From a virus, in IMG/VR virus record IMGVR_UViG_3300027969_000104, positions 1-62,523 of that record: a stretch of 62,523 bases of DNA, one strand, 5' to 3'. Shown one piece after another: positions 27,601-34,292 of this stretch. The position numbers and the translations under genes were made by a program. Under the pieces are notes generated by a model. That model did not search any database. It was given only the letters and a program-made list of their open reading frames with translations, and was not told the origin of the DNA. Each line of letters starts with the position of its first letter. Positions within the stretch are counted from its first letter, which is position 1.

Positions 27601-28187
27601 AATCCTGAATTTGTGATTTCTTTAGATATTTTTGAAAATTTAGTAAGACCTTCTTGGGCAGTTCCACTCATAACAGCTAATACAGTGGAATTTTGTTTCA
27701 TTAGGGAACCATAATCCCCTATTTCCTTTGCTGTATAGCCTGCCGCCTGTAGATTTTTAAAGGCATCATCCATGCCCTTAGCTAGTCCTGATCTACTTAA
27801 ATCCTGAAAAAGTTTGTACTGTTGATCTGCTAATACAGCTATTTTATTTTCTAAAAAAGCCAGTCCTTCTACAAATTTACCCAGTATATTACTGCCATCC
27901 TTAGCATTTTTGTTCCAATCTGAGAATGTTTTAGCTCCGGCAGCCACAACTTTATTGTAAGTAGCAGCTCCACCTTGACCATCTTGTAAATTTGTTGCAA
28001 GATCTAGAAAATTTGCGGTTAATGCCTTTTGACTAGCCCGTAATTGAGCAGAGTATCCTTTAATACCAACAGAAGCATCTTTTAACGAATCCCTAAGTGC
28101 CTGGGTTATAGGTGTTCCTTCGGCCAACGCCCTATTGTACTCGTCCACATAGTGTTGAATTTCTTCTGGTGTCATTTGATCTTGCAT
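24663..28187 (-). CDS. Tape-measure-like protein with M15 peptidase domain
   Basis: 1174 residues. The N-terminal ~450 residues are shared with the next gene. Four copies of KYEPAGIVHxGEYVIDAE lie between residues ~515 and 720, the motif found near the C-termini of lambda-type tape measures. Residues ~1000-1090 are a D-Ala-D-Ala carboxypeptidase-like M15 domain: TSGFRAGAANHGTGDAIDLG and GAHIHLDTS supply the zinc-binding His, Asp and His. It ends with STDAVVPLPDGRTIPV and a short helix, as in the paralogue. The function inferred is tail-length determination plus wall peptide cleavage. It is transcribed from a TATAAATA box whose end is 6 nt before the ATG. Confidence 0.78.
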   Translation of the reverse strand: MQDQMTPEEIQHYVDEYNRALAEGTPITQALRDSLKDASVGIKGYSAQLRASQKALTANFLDLATNLQDGQGGAATYNKVVAAGAKTFSDWNKNAKDGSNILGKFVEGLAFLENKIAVLADQQYKLFQDLSRSGLAKGMDDAFKNLQAAGYTAKEIGDYGSLMKQNSTVLAVMSGTAQEGLTKFSKISKEITNSGLGTQFMRMGMTIPDINSGIANYIKFQQMGGRAIEKDSSETVKAAAEFMVQQDKLTKLTGLSADEQNNIRMEAMATEQYAARTYELQQIAARGGEEGKKAQEELRFNEQVLAVAKSSMGPAMQKNATMFLAGAVNSEGYHTFQRSLGRSATYIQQGGRDIGEFQNRVGKDTTETIKQFGGLARVGAFDKNFGPMSEIARGTNLAMMDHTKSVKGATAQQREQVDGKEGNTFFQGVTANTVETYQNIRDYAQSTEKILDLGMGVVTSSLVTFSGVVQQAAGVLGQLAGKEGQQGGGSTLLGKVGSAAMLPVKFLTGRLFSDGGYTGSGGKYEPAGIVHKGEYVIDAETTKALGLNKTVPEFSKGGYTGDGGKYEPAGIVHTGEYVIDAETTKSLGLNKNIPGFSGGGYTGDGAQISEKIAKDTQAITQSGQMKPQEFAAGEIRPSQIYGHPKWLETSQAMHKKYPGNPDKAQDEAKQAIKQIIQLGFADGGYTGHGGKYEPAGIVHKGEYVIDAETTKALGLNKPGSSSIQYADGGKVAAPSTSATKLLTSTPAIQTANQNFPIISPPSSEQFNAEQMRKLTNSLTSFQLGMSQATSQTKIASNETSNMAQSYSSILSEQKDNSELLSNSLSGSMPTVVRSFSSLSTTTNQLSELIESLQSKSKENKDDPSSSILDSTKNLLLSTFDKVKNIFSFGSGTSEAAGGKTETPAEAAPAGGAPPKETPSKSAEQAPTHPAGPTSASSTSEASGGAGMPASSGVGKEAGVKDSVLAKKASIESAIGKKLTVTSGFRAGAANHGTGDAIDLGFGANQLSEEERNKVFTTAMDLGFNGIGAEFSAPGGAHIHLDTSHSSLVGWGSDYTSASLPKDSPFLAQEINNRRSGKTSKPTQSLEKGGIASNPDISAPSSGYESALSSTDAVVPLPDGRTIPVQTNSSSSGGGGGGSEEQIALLTQELEKLDSLLGVMSRQNDITKRMLMQQG

Positions 28188-28193
28188 AACTAA

Positions 28194-28201
28194 TATTTAT
28201 A
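28194..28201 (-). promoter_or_regulatory. Exact late promoter TATAAATA 6 nt before the tape-measure gene
   Basis: The minus strand reads TATAAATA, TTAGTT, ATG (28187). No ribosome-binding site is present. It lies in the 26-bp gap between the divergent tape-measure and gp26 genes. Confidence 0.6.
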
Positions 28202-28213
28202 CAAGGAAAAAAC

Positions 28214-29044
28214 ATGAATCCTCTAAGCCAATACTTTAGACAACCATCAATTTACATTAAATTGCCTAGCCAGGGAAATTATTATCCAGAGGGAGCAATT
28301 GAAATGCCACAAAATGGCGAAGTTCCTGTGCTGCCCATGACGGCTATAGATGAAATTACATACCGCACACCCGATGCCTTATTCAGTGGACAGGCTGTTA
28401 TCAATGTAATCCAAAGTTGTGTGCCAGCAATCAAAGATGCCTGGGCAATTCCTTCAATTGACATTGATTCAATACTAGTAGCTATTCGTATTGCTAGTTA
28501 CGGTCATGAAATGACATTCTCAACAACATGTCCTAGTTGTCAGAATGAAGATGAATACGGTGTTGACCTACGCACAGTACTTGATAGAATGAAAAAGCCA
28601 GATTACGCAGTTCCTATCAAACAAGGAGACATTGAGATTTACTTTAGACCAATGACTTACAAGAATCTGTCTGATAATAATAAAATTCAATTTGATGAGC
28701 AGCGTATTTTTCAATCATTATCATCGGAAGGTGAGGTTGATAAAACTCAGCTAACAGCTATGTCTGATGCACTAAAGCGCATGACCGAAATGACGGTATC
28801 TGCATTAAGCCAAAGCATTTTAACTATTAAAACTCCATCAGCTATGGTTACAGAACAAGAATATATCTCAGAATTCATGAAAAACTGTGATAGTAAGTTG
28901 TTTAATCTTATTCAAAATTATGTGGTTGAACATAAAGCCGAAGCAGAGATGCAACCTGTTACTATTAAATGTAATGCATGTGAGAATCAATATTCACAAA
29001 GTATTACATTGGACATGACAACTTTTTTCGGGCGCGCCTCCTAG
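28214..29044 (+). CDS. 26: Baseplate hub/tail assembly protein gp26
   Basis: 276 residues. YIKLPSQGNYYPEGAIEMP, PVLPMTAIDEITYRTPDAL and IDSILVAIRIASYGHEM are the T4-type gp26 family core. Two CxxC pairs (CPSC near residue 112, CNAC near residue 255) suggest a zinc site. T4 gp26 is required for hub assembly but is not a major virion part. AAGGA lies 8 nt before the ATG. The last codons run over T_TTT_TTC at 29023-29029, a textbook -1 slippery site, 13 nt before the stop; the -1 frame continues into the gp51-like sequence. The normal product is 276 residues; the frameshift product would be 348. Confidence 0.9.
   Translation: MNPLSQYFRQPSIYIKLPSQGNYYPEGAIEMPQNGEVPVLPMTAIDEITYRTPDALFSGQAVINVIQSCVPAIKDAWAIPSIDIDSILVAIRIASYGHEMTFSTTCPSCQNEDEYGVDLRTVLDRMKKPDYAVPIKQGDIEIYFRPMTYKNLSDNNKIQFDEQRIFQSLSSEGEVDKTQLTAMSDALKRMTEMTVSALSQSILTIKTPSAMVTEQEYISEFMKNCDSKLFNLIQNYVVEHKAEAEMQPVTIKCNACENQYSQSITLDMTTFFGRAS
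29023..29029 (+). promoter_or_regulatory. -1 ribosomal frameshift site T_TTT_TTC
   Basis: In the gp26 frame the codons are ACT TTT TTC GGG; slipping back one base at TTT TTC gives CGG GCG CGC CTC CTA and an open frame to 29259. A small hairpin, GATGCT-GAA-AGCGTC, lies at 29050-29064, and a GGCGCGCC palindrome starts 2 nt after the site. Confidence 0.7.
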
Positions 29045-29259
29045 TATTAGATGCTGAAAGCGTCTCCAAATACATTGATAAAATGGATAAGGAGATAAAT
29101 GATATTAGACTTGAGGCGTTACGCATGTCCTGGTACATGAGAGGTGGATTGCCATATGATCAAGCCTTGCAACTAAGTGTGTCAGAGAGAAAACTAATTA
29201 GTGGTATTATCAAAGATAACATGGAGACCACAAAAAAAAGTGGCTTGCCATTTTTTTAA
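29029..29259 (+). CDS. 51: gp51-like baseplate hub assembly extension (-1 frame of gp26)
   Basis: 76 codons read in the -1 frame after the slippery site, ending IIKDNMETTKKSGLPFF. EINDIRLEALRMSWYMRGGL and YDQALQLSVSERKLISGII match the small gp51-like protein encoded after gp26 in aquatic T4-like phages. The only useful in-frame ATG (29083) has no ribosome-binding site, and the frame is open back to the slippery site, so a fusion made by -1 frameshifting is favoured; a separate 58-residue product from 29083 is the alternative. By analogy with lambda G/GT, the short and long forms may be chaperones of the tape-measure protein encoded next door on the other strand. Confidence 0.7.
   Translation, partial: RARLLVLDAESVSKYIDKMDKEINDIRLEALRMSWYMRGGLPYDQALQLSVSERKLISGIIKDNMETTKKSGLPFF
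29232..29257 (+). terminator. Possible terminator overlapping the end of gp51
   Basis: An A-run, then TGG CTTG CCA, then a T7 run form a short stem with A-T extensions. It lies inside the last codons of the gp51-like frame. The GC part is only three pairs, so strength is uncertain, and the A/T runs could act in both directions. Confidence 0.4.
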
Positions 29260-29776
29260 GCTCCTTTTTCTGTTTTCTCCAGGCATGACTCCCATAATGT
29301 CAAGGATATCTTAAATTTCTTTTACCTTTAAGAGATTAGCTTCGCTAATCTAAGACTCGCTTACGCTCGTCTTATTTCTTTCCATTATTATTAGTAGTTG
29401 CAGTTGATACTATTCGTCTAGAACTAGGACATAATTCACCGTAAGCACGGTGAAAAAAATGTTCTCTTCGTCTGAGACTGAGGACACCTATTATAAAGAG
29501 ATTGTGCTTTCACACGCGGAGGCGGTTGACCGGTACCCCCTACTCTAGCTTCACAAATCAACGGAACCCTAGTGACCCTATAATAAATCAAAGTCCTATA
29601 AGCATGGGTCGTATCTTTTTCACGTTGCCCAAACCATTTGTTGCCTTAAGTTGGCTTTTGCCTTTGACACCCGAGTAAGCTTGCGCCTCTTCTATCCGAA
29701 TTGGGTTTTTCACCAATCCTCAACGGGGGTCGAGCCGCCTCGACCAAACGCTGTCAGTGTGATGCCTCCCAGGGTT
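29260..29776. other. ORF-free, GC-richer hairpin-rich region, possible structured RNA
   Basis: No coding frame of useful length on either strand. Composition differs from the genome: 33 GC in 60 bases at 29521-29580 and 34 in 60 at 29701-29760, against 20 in 60 at 29881-29940. Clear hairpins: AGATTAG/CTAATCT at 29333-29351, TTCACCG/CGGTGAA at 29435-29453, ATTGG/CCAAT at 29699-29717, and GGTCGAG/CTCGACC around a 4-nt loop at 29728-29745. This clustering suggests a large structured RNA, such as a degenerate intron or an ornate phage non-coding RNA. The strand is unknown, and no group I, group II, tRNA or tmRNA core could be identified with confidence. Confidence 0.4.
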
Positions 29777-29940
29777 TCACTGGTTCCGACAATAGTTTCG
29801 GGCTTCCCCTAACTTTGCTTGTTGATGCCTGTCTAATGATTTGTGTGATGCTTTATATAATGATTTAATAGTTTCGCAGTAAACATAACTACTTTCCGAG
29901 TTGGTGCGGTAGTAATATTTCACTGAAAAATTTTTGATGC
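29777..29940 (-). pseudogene. Remnant of a second GIY-YIG endonuclease C-terminus
   Basis: The minus strand reads KFFSEIL in one frame and then YYRTNSESSYVYCETIKSLY in the next, aligning with ENFTREILYYCKTKSECSYVEV of the intact GIY-YIG protein at 29966-30394. A frameshift near 29917 and a stop at 29777-29779 break it. At the DNA level 29882-29940 matches 30071-30137. The copy lies between 19-nt direct repeats, so it seems to be a decayed duplicate. Confidence 0.6.
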
Positions 29941-29967
29941 CTTACTGAGATGCCTATCTAATGATTT
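29824..29967. repeat. 19-nt direct repeats around the GIY-YIG remnant
   Basis: GATGCCTGTCTAATGATTT at 29824-29842 and GATGCCTATCTAATGATTT at 29949-29967 differ at one base and are 125 bp apart. The second copy overlaps the 3' end of the intact GIY-YIG gene. Confidence 0.75.
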
Positions 29968-30394
29968 AAATTTTGTTTTTAATATGACTACCATGTATAC
30001 GACAAACTATTTGTCCGTTATAGTAATCATCACTTTCTAATACACGATGCTTAAACTGTTCCCTAACCTCAACATAACTGCATTCCGATTTGGTTTTGCA
30101 ATAATATAATATTTCCCTAGTGAAGTTTTCGATGCCTAACTTTTCGATGTCTTTATTTAATTCTATGCTGCTGCCGGTGTACTGTTGCCAGTCTGAATCC
30201 ACTTTGCTTCTGATTTTCTTTCGTTTTTTGGTGCCGTTCTTAAGTTTTACTACTTTGTATGTTGTCTTACTAAATTTTGCTAATTTTTTTCCAATATATT
30301 TTCTGCCTGATATGTTATTGGTAATACAATAAACAAATCCGACACAATCTTCTGGTAGTATCTCAACATGGGTGTTTTCAAAAAGCCATAACAT
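29966..30394 (-). CDS. GIY-YIG homing endonuclease
   Basis: 142 residues. GFVYCITNNISGRKYIGKK at residues 19-37 contains the two GIY and YIG strands. RSKVDSDWQQYTGSS and KDIEKLGIENFTREIL follow as in the T4 Seg-like family, and the Glu in SYVEVREQF is the likely metal-binding residue. The enzyme cuts DNA at specific sites and promotes spread of its own gene. It follows gp46 on the same strand with 36 nt between. No clear promoter or ribosome-binding site is seen. The decayed second copy just downstream suggests repeated invasion. Confidence 0.85.
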   Translation of the reverse strand: MLWLFENTHVEILPEDCVGFVYCITNNISGRKYIGKKLAKFSKTTYKVVKLKNGTKKRKKIRSKVDSDWQQYTGSSIELNKDIEKLGIENFTREILYYCKTKSECSYVEVREQFKHRVLESDDYYNGQIVCRIHGSHIKNKI

Positions 30395-30430
30395 CTACTA
30401 GTTATAGTCTTTATAATAACACTCATATTT

Positions 30431-32194
30431 TTATGATACATCCACATCTGTATTATAACTGGTAAAGCCTCCATCCTTTATTACTTTGAGAATATTCTCT
30501 ACTCTTCCTGTCAATTCATCTCTATGACTTACTAACCATATTGATTTATTTCTCTCTCGTGCCATTTGTTTTAATAAACCCAATGCAGACTCAACGCCCT
30601 GTGAATCAAGTCCGTTATCTATCATTTCGTCTACGAACAGAAGATTAATCGGAGTATATAATGATTCAAACACATCCCTGAATGCCCATGCCATTGATAA
30701 GATCAAGCGATTTCTTTCGCCCCTTGATAGATTATCAAAGTCAAGCTCACGACCTAGCTCTTCGATATTGACTGACAGATCATTTTGAAATATAACAGTA
30801 TGTGGTAGTCCAATACGATCTAAGTAATTAGTTAATCTTGTATTAAGATATGATAAGTTTTGTTCAATAATCTTTTTTCTTATGAAACTATCCTTGCTTG
30901 TAAGCAATTTTAATAAGAATTCTTGATGTTCTTGTACTTTAGTCAAATCATTCAACGCATCATATGTAACTTCTGCCAGTGCTTGCTCAGTCATTTCAGT
31001 AATTTGATCAGCATACGGATCTATTTCTGTTCGTTTATTTTCTAATTGAACTTGTAGACCAGCTATAGTAGCACGATGTTGAATTGCATCTTCTTCTTTA
31101 TCGTAAAACATCTTAGGTGGTTTGCCTAATATGCCAAGTGATAGCTGTGCATCGTTTAAATCTATTAGTAATTCGTTGTATTCTTTATTTGCTGCTTGTG
31201 AGACTTCTAGTTCTTTCTGTTTTGTAGATAACACCTGTTCATACTTACTATCGTGGAACTCTTGGCCGCACGTGTGACACTCATGATTTGCAAGCGTTTT
31301 GATTTCAGAAAGTAGCCTACTGATTGATTTTTCTTCTCTAGCAATATCTAATTTAACTCTGCTGATTTGTGTAGTTAGTTCATTGATGTCCTTACGCTTT
31401 TGATCCCATGATGAGTGATCTTTGTGCGCTTGAATTTCTAAATCTATGTTAATTTCCTGTAATGAAGCTAATGCTGCTTCAAGTTTTGTTGTATCTTCGG
31501 TGTTTTTAGTAGTCCAAAGTGTCTGTCTACGTTTTAGTGAGACAATTTGTTCTTCTATTCGTTTGTTTGCGTCTTGTACAGCACGAATTCTAACTTCTTC
31601 AGCTTGAATACTGTCTTTCGTAGTGCGATTTAGCTCTTTGATACGATCAGCACGTTCACTCAGTAACGTAATACCAAGTAATTGTTCAATAATAGTGCGT
31701 TGATCGTTGGCTTTTAGTGATAAAAACGGTTCAGTGTATGTATTAAGCGCCATAATATGCTTAAACATGTCATGACTCATGCCTAACATATCTTCAATTT
31801 CACTCTGGGTTTCTCTACTATCACCCTGTGCGTTGTCTTTGGCTTCGGTTTCTTTGTCATTGACATAAAACTTAAGCAAATTAGGCTTACGACCACGTTC
31901 AATACGATATTGTTGATCACCTATAGCAAAATCCAAGGATACTATCATGTTTTTGCCATTAGTTTTGTTAACTAGGTTATCACGCTTGATATTGCTTAGA
32001 GCAACACCATATAAAGCATATGATAATGCATTGATGATGGTAGTTTTGCCTGTTCCATTGCGAGATCCGTCTCCGCCTAGGTCTAAATTCTCTCCTAGTA
32101 CTAAAGTTAGGTCTCTGCGATCAAAATTTATTGCTTGAGTAGCATTTCCGACACTCATGAAGTTTTTTACTGTCAAATTCTGTATATTAATCAT
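30431..32194 (-). CDS. 46: Recombination endonuclease subunit gp46 (SbcC/Rad50-like)
   Basis: 587 residues. The Walker A motif GSRNGTGKTTIINALSYALYG lies near residues 42-62, and coiled-coil arms flank a zinc hook, CHTCGQEF, near residue 300. The C-terminal ATPase half has LSRGERNRLILSMAWAF (signature), LLFVDEMID (Walker B), DNGLDSQG and LVSHRDEL. With gp47 it resects DNA ends for recombination-dependent replication. It starts inside the gp47 stop (4-base overlap), so translation is coupled. Length is close to T4 gp46 (560). Confidence 0.95.
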   Translation of the reverse strand: MINIQNLTVKNFMSVGNATQAINFDRRDLTLVLGENLDLGGDGSRNGTGKTTIINALSYALYGVALSNIKRDNLVNKTNGKNMIVSLDFAIGDQQYRIERGRKPNLLKFYVNDKETEAKDNAQGDSRETQSEIEDMLGMSHDMFKHIMALNTYTEPFLSLKANDQRTIIEQLLGITLLSERADRIKELNRTTKDSIQAEEVRIRAVQDANKRIEEQIVSLKRRQTLWTTKNTEDTTKLEAALASLQEINIDLEIQAHKDHSSWDQKRKDINELTTQISRVKLDIAREEKSISRLLSEIKTLANHECHTCGQEFHDSKYEQVLSTKQKELEVSQAANKEYNELLIDLNDAQLSLGILGKPPKMFYDKEEDAIQHRATIAGLQVQLENKRTEIDPYADQITEMTEQALAEVTYDALNDLTKVQEHQEFLLKLLTSKDSFIRKKIIEQNLSYLNTRLTNYLDRIGLPHTVIFQNDLSVNIEELGRELDFDNLSRGERNRLILSMAWAFRDVFESLYTPINLLFVDEMIDNGLDSQGVESALGLLKQMARERNKSIWLVSHRDELTGRVENILKVIKDGGFTSYNTDVDVS

Positions 32195-33207
32195 AGACTC
32201 TGGTAAATTTTTAGTAATAACTTAGGATCATAGAATTCTGATTCAATATTTGTAATTTGATCAGTGACAATTTGATCTACTGACTCAAATTTTATCTCTC
32301 CCGGAGCTAAATCAGTATCAACTGAGTTAGTTTTAACTGGAATTAACGCCATTTCGCGCAATTTATAGTCTTTGATGAATGTTTCTTTAATGAAATTAGC
32401 TTCTTCATAACTAATACCAATGTCCAACTCAACACGAACATACATGTTGGGTTGAAAGATGCTTGCTCCGTTGTCAATTGCATCACTTAACTTAAGTACA
32501 CGATATAATGGTTGTCCCGGCCATGAAAAATACTTGTCTTCCATGCCCCATTCTTTGACCATCATGCCACGAGCACTATCTCCTGCATCAGCAAAGTTAT
32601 GAGGAAAGCAATTACCAATATAAGTGACATTTTCTTTCTTTTGACGCATATGAAAGTGGCCACTATACACGCTTTCAAAGCCGGTGAAGTGATCTACCTT
32701 AATTTCACCTGTGTCTGGCATTTCTACCATGGCATTCATCTTAAAATGAGGTAATTCAAAGTGGCCAAACATATATTGACCACTTAGTTTCTGAATTTTT
32801 TTATGATCATCACCTACTAGCCATGGAGCAATTGTAACATTGCCTTCTGTGAACCAATCGTTTACAATAATGATGTTTGGAATGTGTTTAGCCCATTCTG
32901 CGCCATGAATATCACGTTTATCACGATAATATAAGTCATGGTTGCCAGGAATGAAGTAAAATTTATCAAATGCCTTAGATAATTTTTCTAATGCACGTAC
33001 ACTAAACTGAAGTGTTTGTAAATTGATTGAAGCACGATGATTATGCCAATCACCAAGGAACATACCGGTTTCACAGCCTTCTTCCTTGGCTTTATCAATA
33101 AACCAGTCAATAAATGCTTCGCAATCACGGTTATGTACTAAACTATTGGATTTTAAACCCCAATGAATATCGGTACATACCGCTGCTTTCTTAAATAGAT
33201 TTGTCAT
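32191..33207 (-). CDS. 47: Recombination nuclease subunit gp47 (SbcD/Mre11-like)
   Basis: 338 residues. Metallophosphoesterase motifs in order: CTDIHWG (residues 10-16), FLGDWHNHRAS, IPGNHDLYYRD, FGHFELPH and YSGHFHMRQKKEN, which together hold two Mn ions. It is the nuclease partner of gp46, of the same length as the T4 protein (339). The ATG has no good ribosome-binding site; TATACT on the minus strand at 33215-33220 ends 7 nt before it, with only a weak -35. It is more likely co-transcribed with gp55, whose stop is 45 nt upstream. Confidence 0.95.
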   Translation of the reverse strand: MTNLFKKAAVCTDIHWGLKSNSLVHNRDCEAFIDWFIDKAKEEGCETGMFLGDWHNHRASINLQTLQFSVRALEKLSKAFDKFYFIPGNHDLYYRDKRDIHGAEWAKHIPNIIIVNDWFTEGNVTIAPWLVGDDHKKIQKLSGQYMFGHFELPHFKMNAMVEMPDTGEIKVDHFTGFESVYSGHFHMRQKKENVTYIGNCFPHNFADAGDSARGMMVKEWGMEDKYFSWPGQPLYRVLKLSDAIDNGASIFQPNMYVRVELDIGISYEEANFIKETFIKDYKLREMALIPVKTNSVDTDLAPGEIKFESVDQIVTDQITNIESEFYDPKLLLKIYQSL

Positions 33208-33252
33208 AATGCCAAGTATAAACTAATGCTTAGTAGAATACAATTAAAATGG

Positions 33253-34176
33253 TTAATCTTGATTATATTCGTCAACTGGAATGTTAATTACTGGTCCATG
33301 TGCATGTGCCTCTCGTCTACCTGAGTTCTGTCTTGACCATGATGGTGTTAATCCGTGTTGTTCAAGCAAATCATCACGAATATTTTGATTTTTCTTCTCA
33401 GAGTTCAAAATATGTGTAAATGAGTTAGTAATTGTTGCTGTGTAATATGCAAATGGATTTTGAGACTTACTTTCGTCAAATCGTAAACCAATTTGTGACA
33501 ATTGTACTAGAGCAGCACCACGCATTTCTTCATTATAGGTATAACCTCGCCAATTTGATCTTGTCGCATAACGGTCACATAGTTTAATAAACATAGTTGC
33601 TAGGGTATGAGTCATAGTTCCATGATCTTTGCAGAATTCACCTGTTTCTAGATCACCTTTCCAATGACTTTTGCCAACTAGATAAGGTTTTTTATTTTCA
33701 TCTAGTCTATAATGATAAAATGGCGGAAATGGAAGTCTAAGATATTTTTTTGCTGTGTCATCAATTGGATCTGGCAAAATTAAATCTAAAATATCTTCTT
33801 CGTCTACTATTTCAATATCAAATATATCTTCAATTTTTTTCTTTTTGGTTGCGCTCTTTGGTATCTTTTTAGGAGCTATTGGTATATGTTCCCAGCAAGA
33901 TACACGGAATACTACATCAGTGTTTGGTATTTTAGTAGGATCAACTATTACTTTTGTTTCTTTTTTGATACGATCAGCCCGATTTCGTCTGGCTTCTGCT
34001 ACTGTTCGTTGATTAATTTTACTCAAACTAGGCAAAATCATGTCATATTGATGATCGTTTTTAGGATCTAAGAATGAACAATATGTATTTTTGCTTAAAT
34101 GAATTTGTTTTAACAAATCTCTATTATTGAGATAAATGACTTTTTTTACTGGTGCTACTACGGGTTTTGTGGCCAC
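33253..34176 (-). CDS. 55: Late transcription sigma factor gp55
   Basis: 307 residues, GTG start at 34176 with GGAG 9 nt upstream. Residues ~200-285 are the gp55 core: LCDRYATRSNWRGYTYNEEM, then QNPFAYYTATITNSFTHILN and NSEKKNQNIRDDLLEQHG. It binds host core RNA polymerase and recognises TATAAATA boxes. T4 gp55 has 185 residues; here residues 1-190 are a Lys-rich extension with a conserved-looking YLRLPFPPFYHYRLDENKKP block of unknown role. It has a near-consensus sigma70 promoter, as expected for a gene needed before late transcription. It heads a minus-strand operon with gp47, gp46 and the GIY-YIG gene. Confidence 0.88.
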   Translation of the reverse strand: MATKPVVAPVKKVIYLNNRDLLKQIHLSKNTYCSFLDPKNDHQYDMILPSLSKINQRTVAEARRNRADRIKKETKVIVDPTKIPNTDVVFRVSCWEHIPIAPKKIPKSATKKKKIEDIFDIEIVDEEDILDLILPDPIDDTAKKYLRLPFPPFYHYRLDENKKPYLVGKSHWKGDLETGEFCKDHGTMTHTLATMFIKLCDRYATRSNWRGYTYNEEMRGAALVQLSQIGLRFDESKSQNPFAYYTATITNSFTHILNSEKKNQNIRDDLLEQHGLTPSWSRQNSGRREAHAHGPVINIPVDEYNQD

Positions 34177-34204
34177 TAGTTATGTCTCCTACTAAGTTAA
34201 TTTT

Positions 34205-34232
34205 AGTATAACACAATTTAATCAATTGTCAA
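34205..34232 (-). promoter_or_regulatory. Host-type sigma70 promoter for gp55
   Basis: The minus strand has TTGACA (34227-34232), a 16-nt spacer and TATACT (34205-34210). Transcription would start about 20 nt before the GTG of gp55, leaving room for GGAG. Confidence 0.75.
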
Positions 34233-34266
34233 GTTATTTAGTATAATATCTGTACATTATTTAACA

Positions 34267-34274
34267 TATAAATA
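34267..34274 (+). promoter_or_regulatory. Late promoter TATAAATA of the baseplate operon
   Basis: An exact TATAAATA, 18 nt before the ATG at 34293, with TAGGAAAA as ribosome-binding site in the leader. It is divergent from the sigma70 promoter 35 bp away. Confidence 0.75.
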
Positions 34275-34292
34275 ACAATATAGGAAAATACA

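Noticed and set aside
29099-29101. ATG after AAGGAG (29090-29095) as gp51 start
   Set aside because: It is in a different frame from the gp51-like sequence, so the ribosome-binding-like sequence does not serve that frame.
29435-29458. TTCACCG/CGGTGAA hairpin as a terminator
   Set aside because: It is followed by A residues on the plus strand and preceded by T on the minus strand, so neither direction gives a U tract after the stem.
29300-29860. tRNA, tmRNA or a recognisable group I/II intron core
   Set aside because: No cloverleaf, TTCGA loop, tag peptide, P7 pairing with conserved R and S elements or domain V hairpin could be built with confidence.
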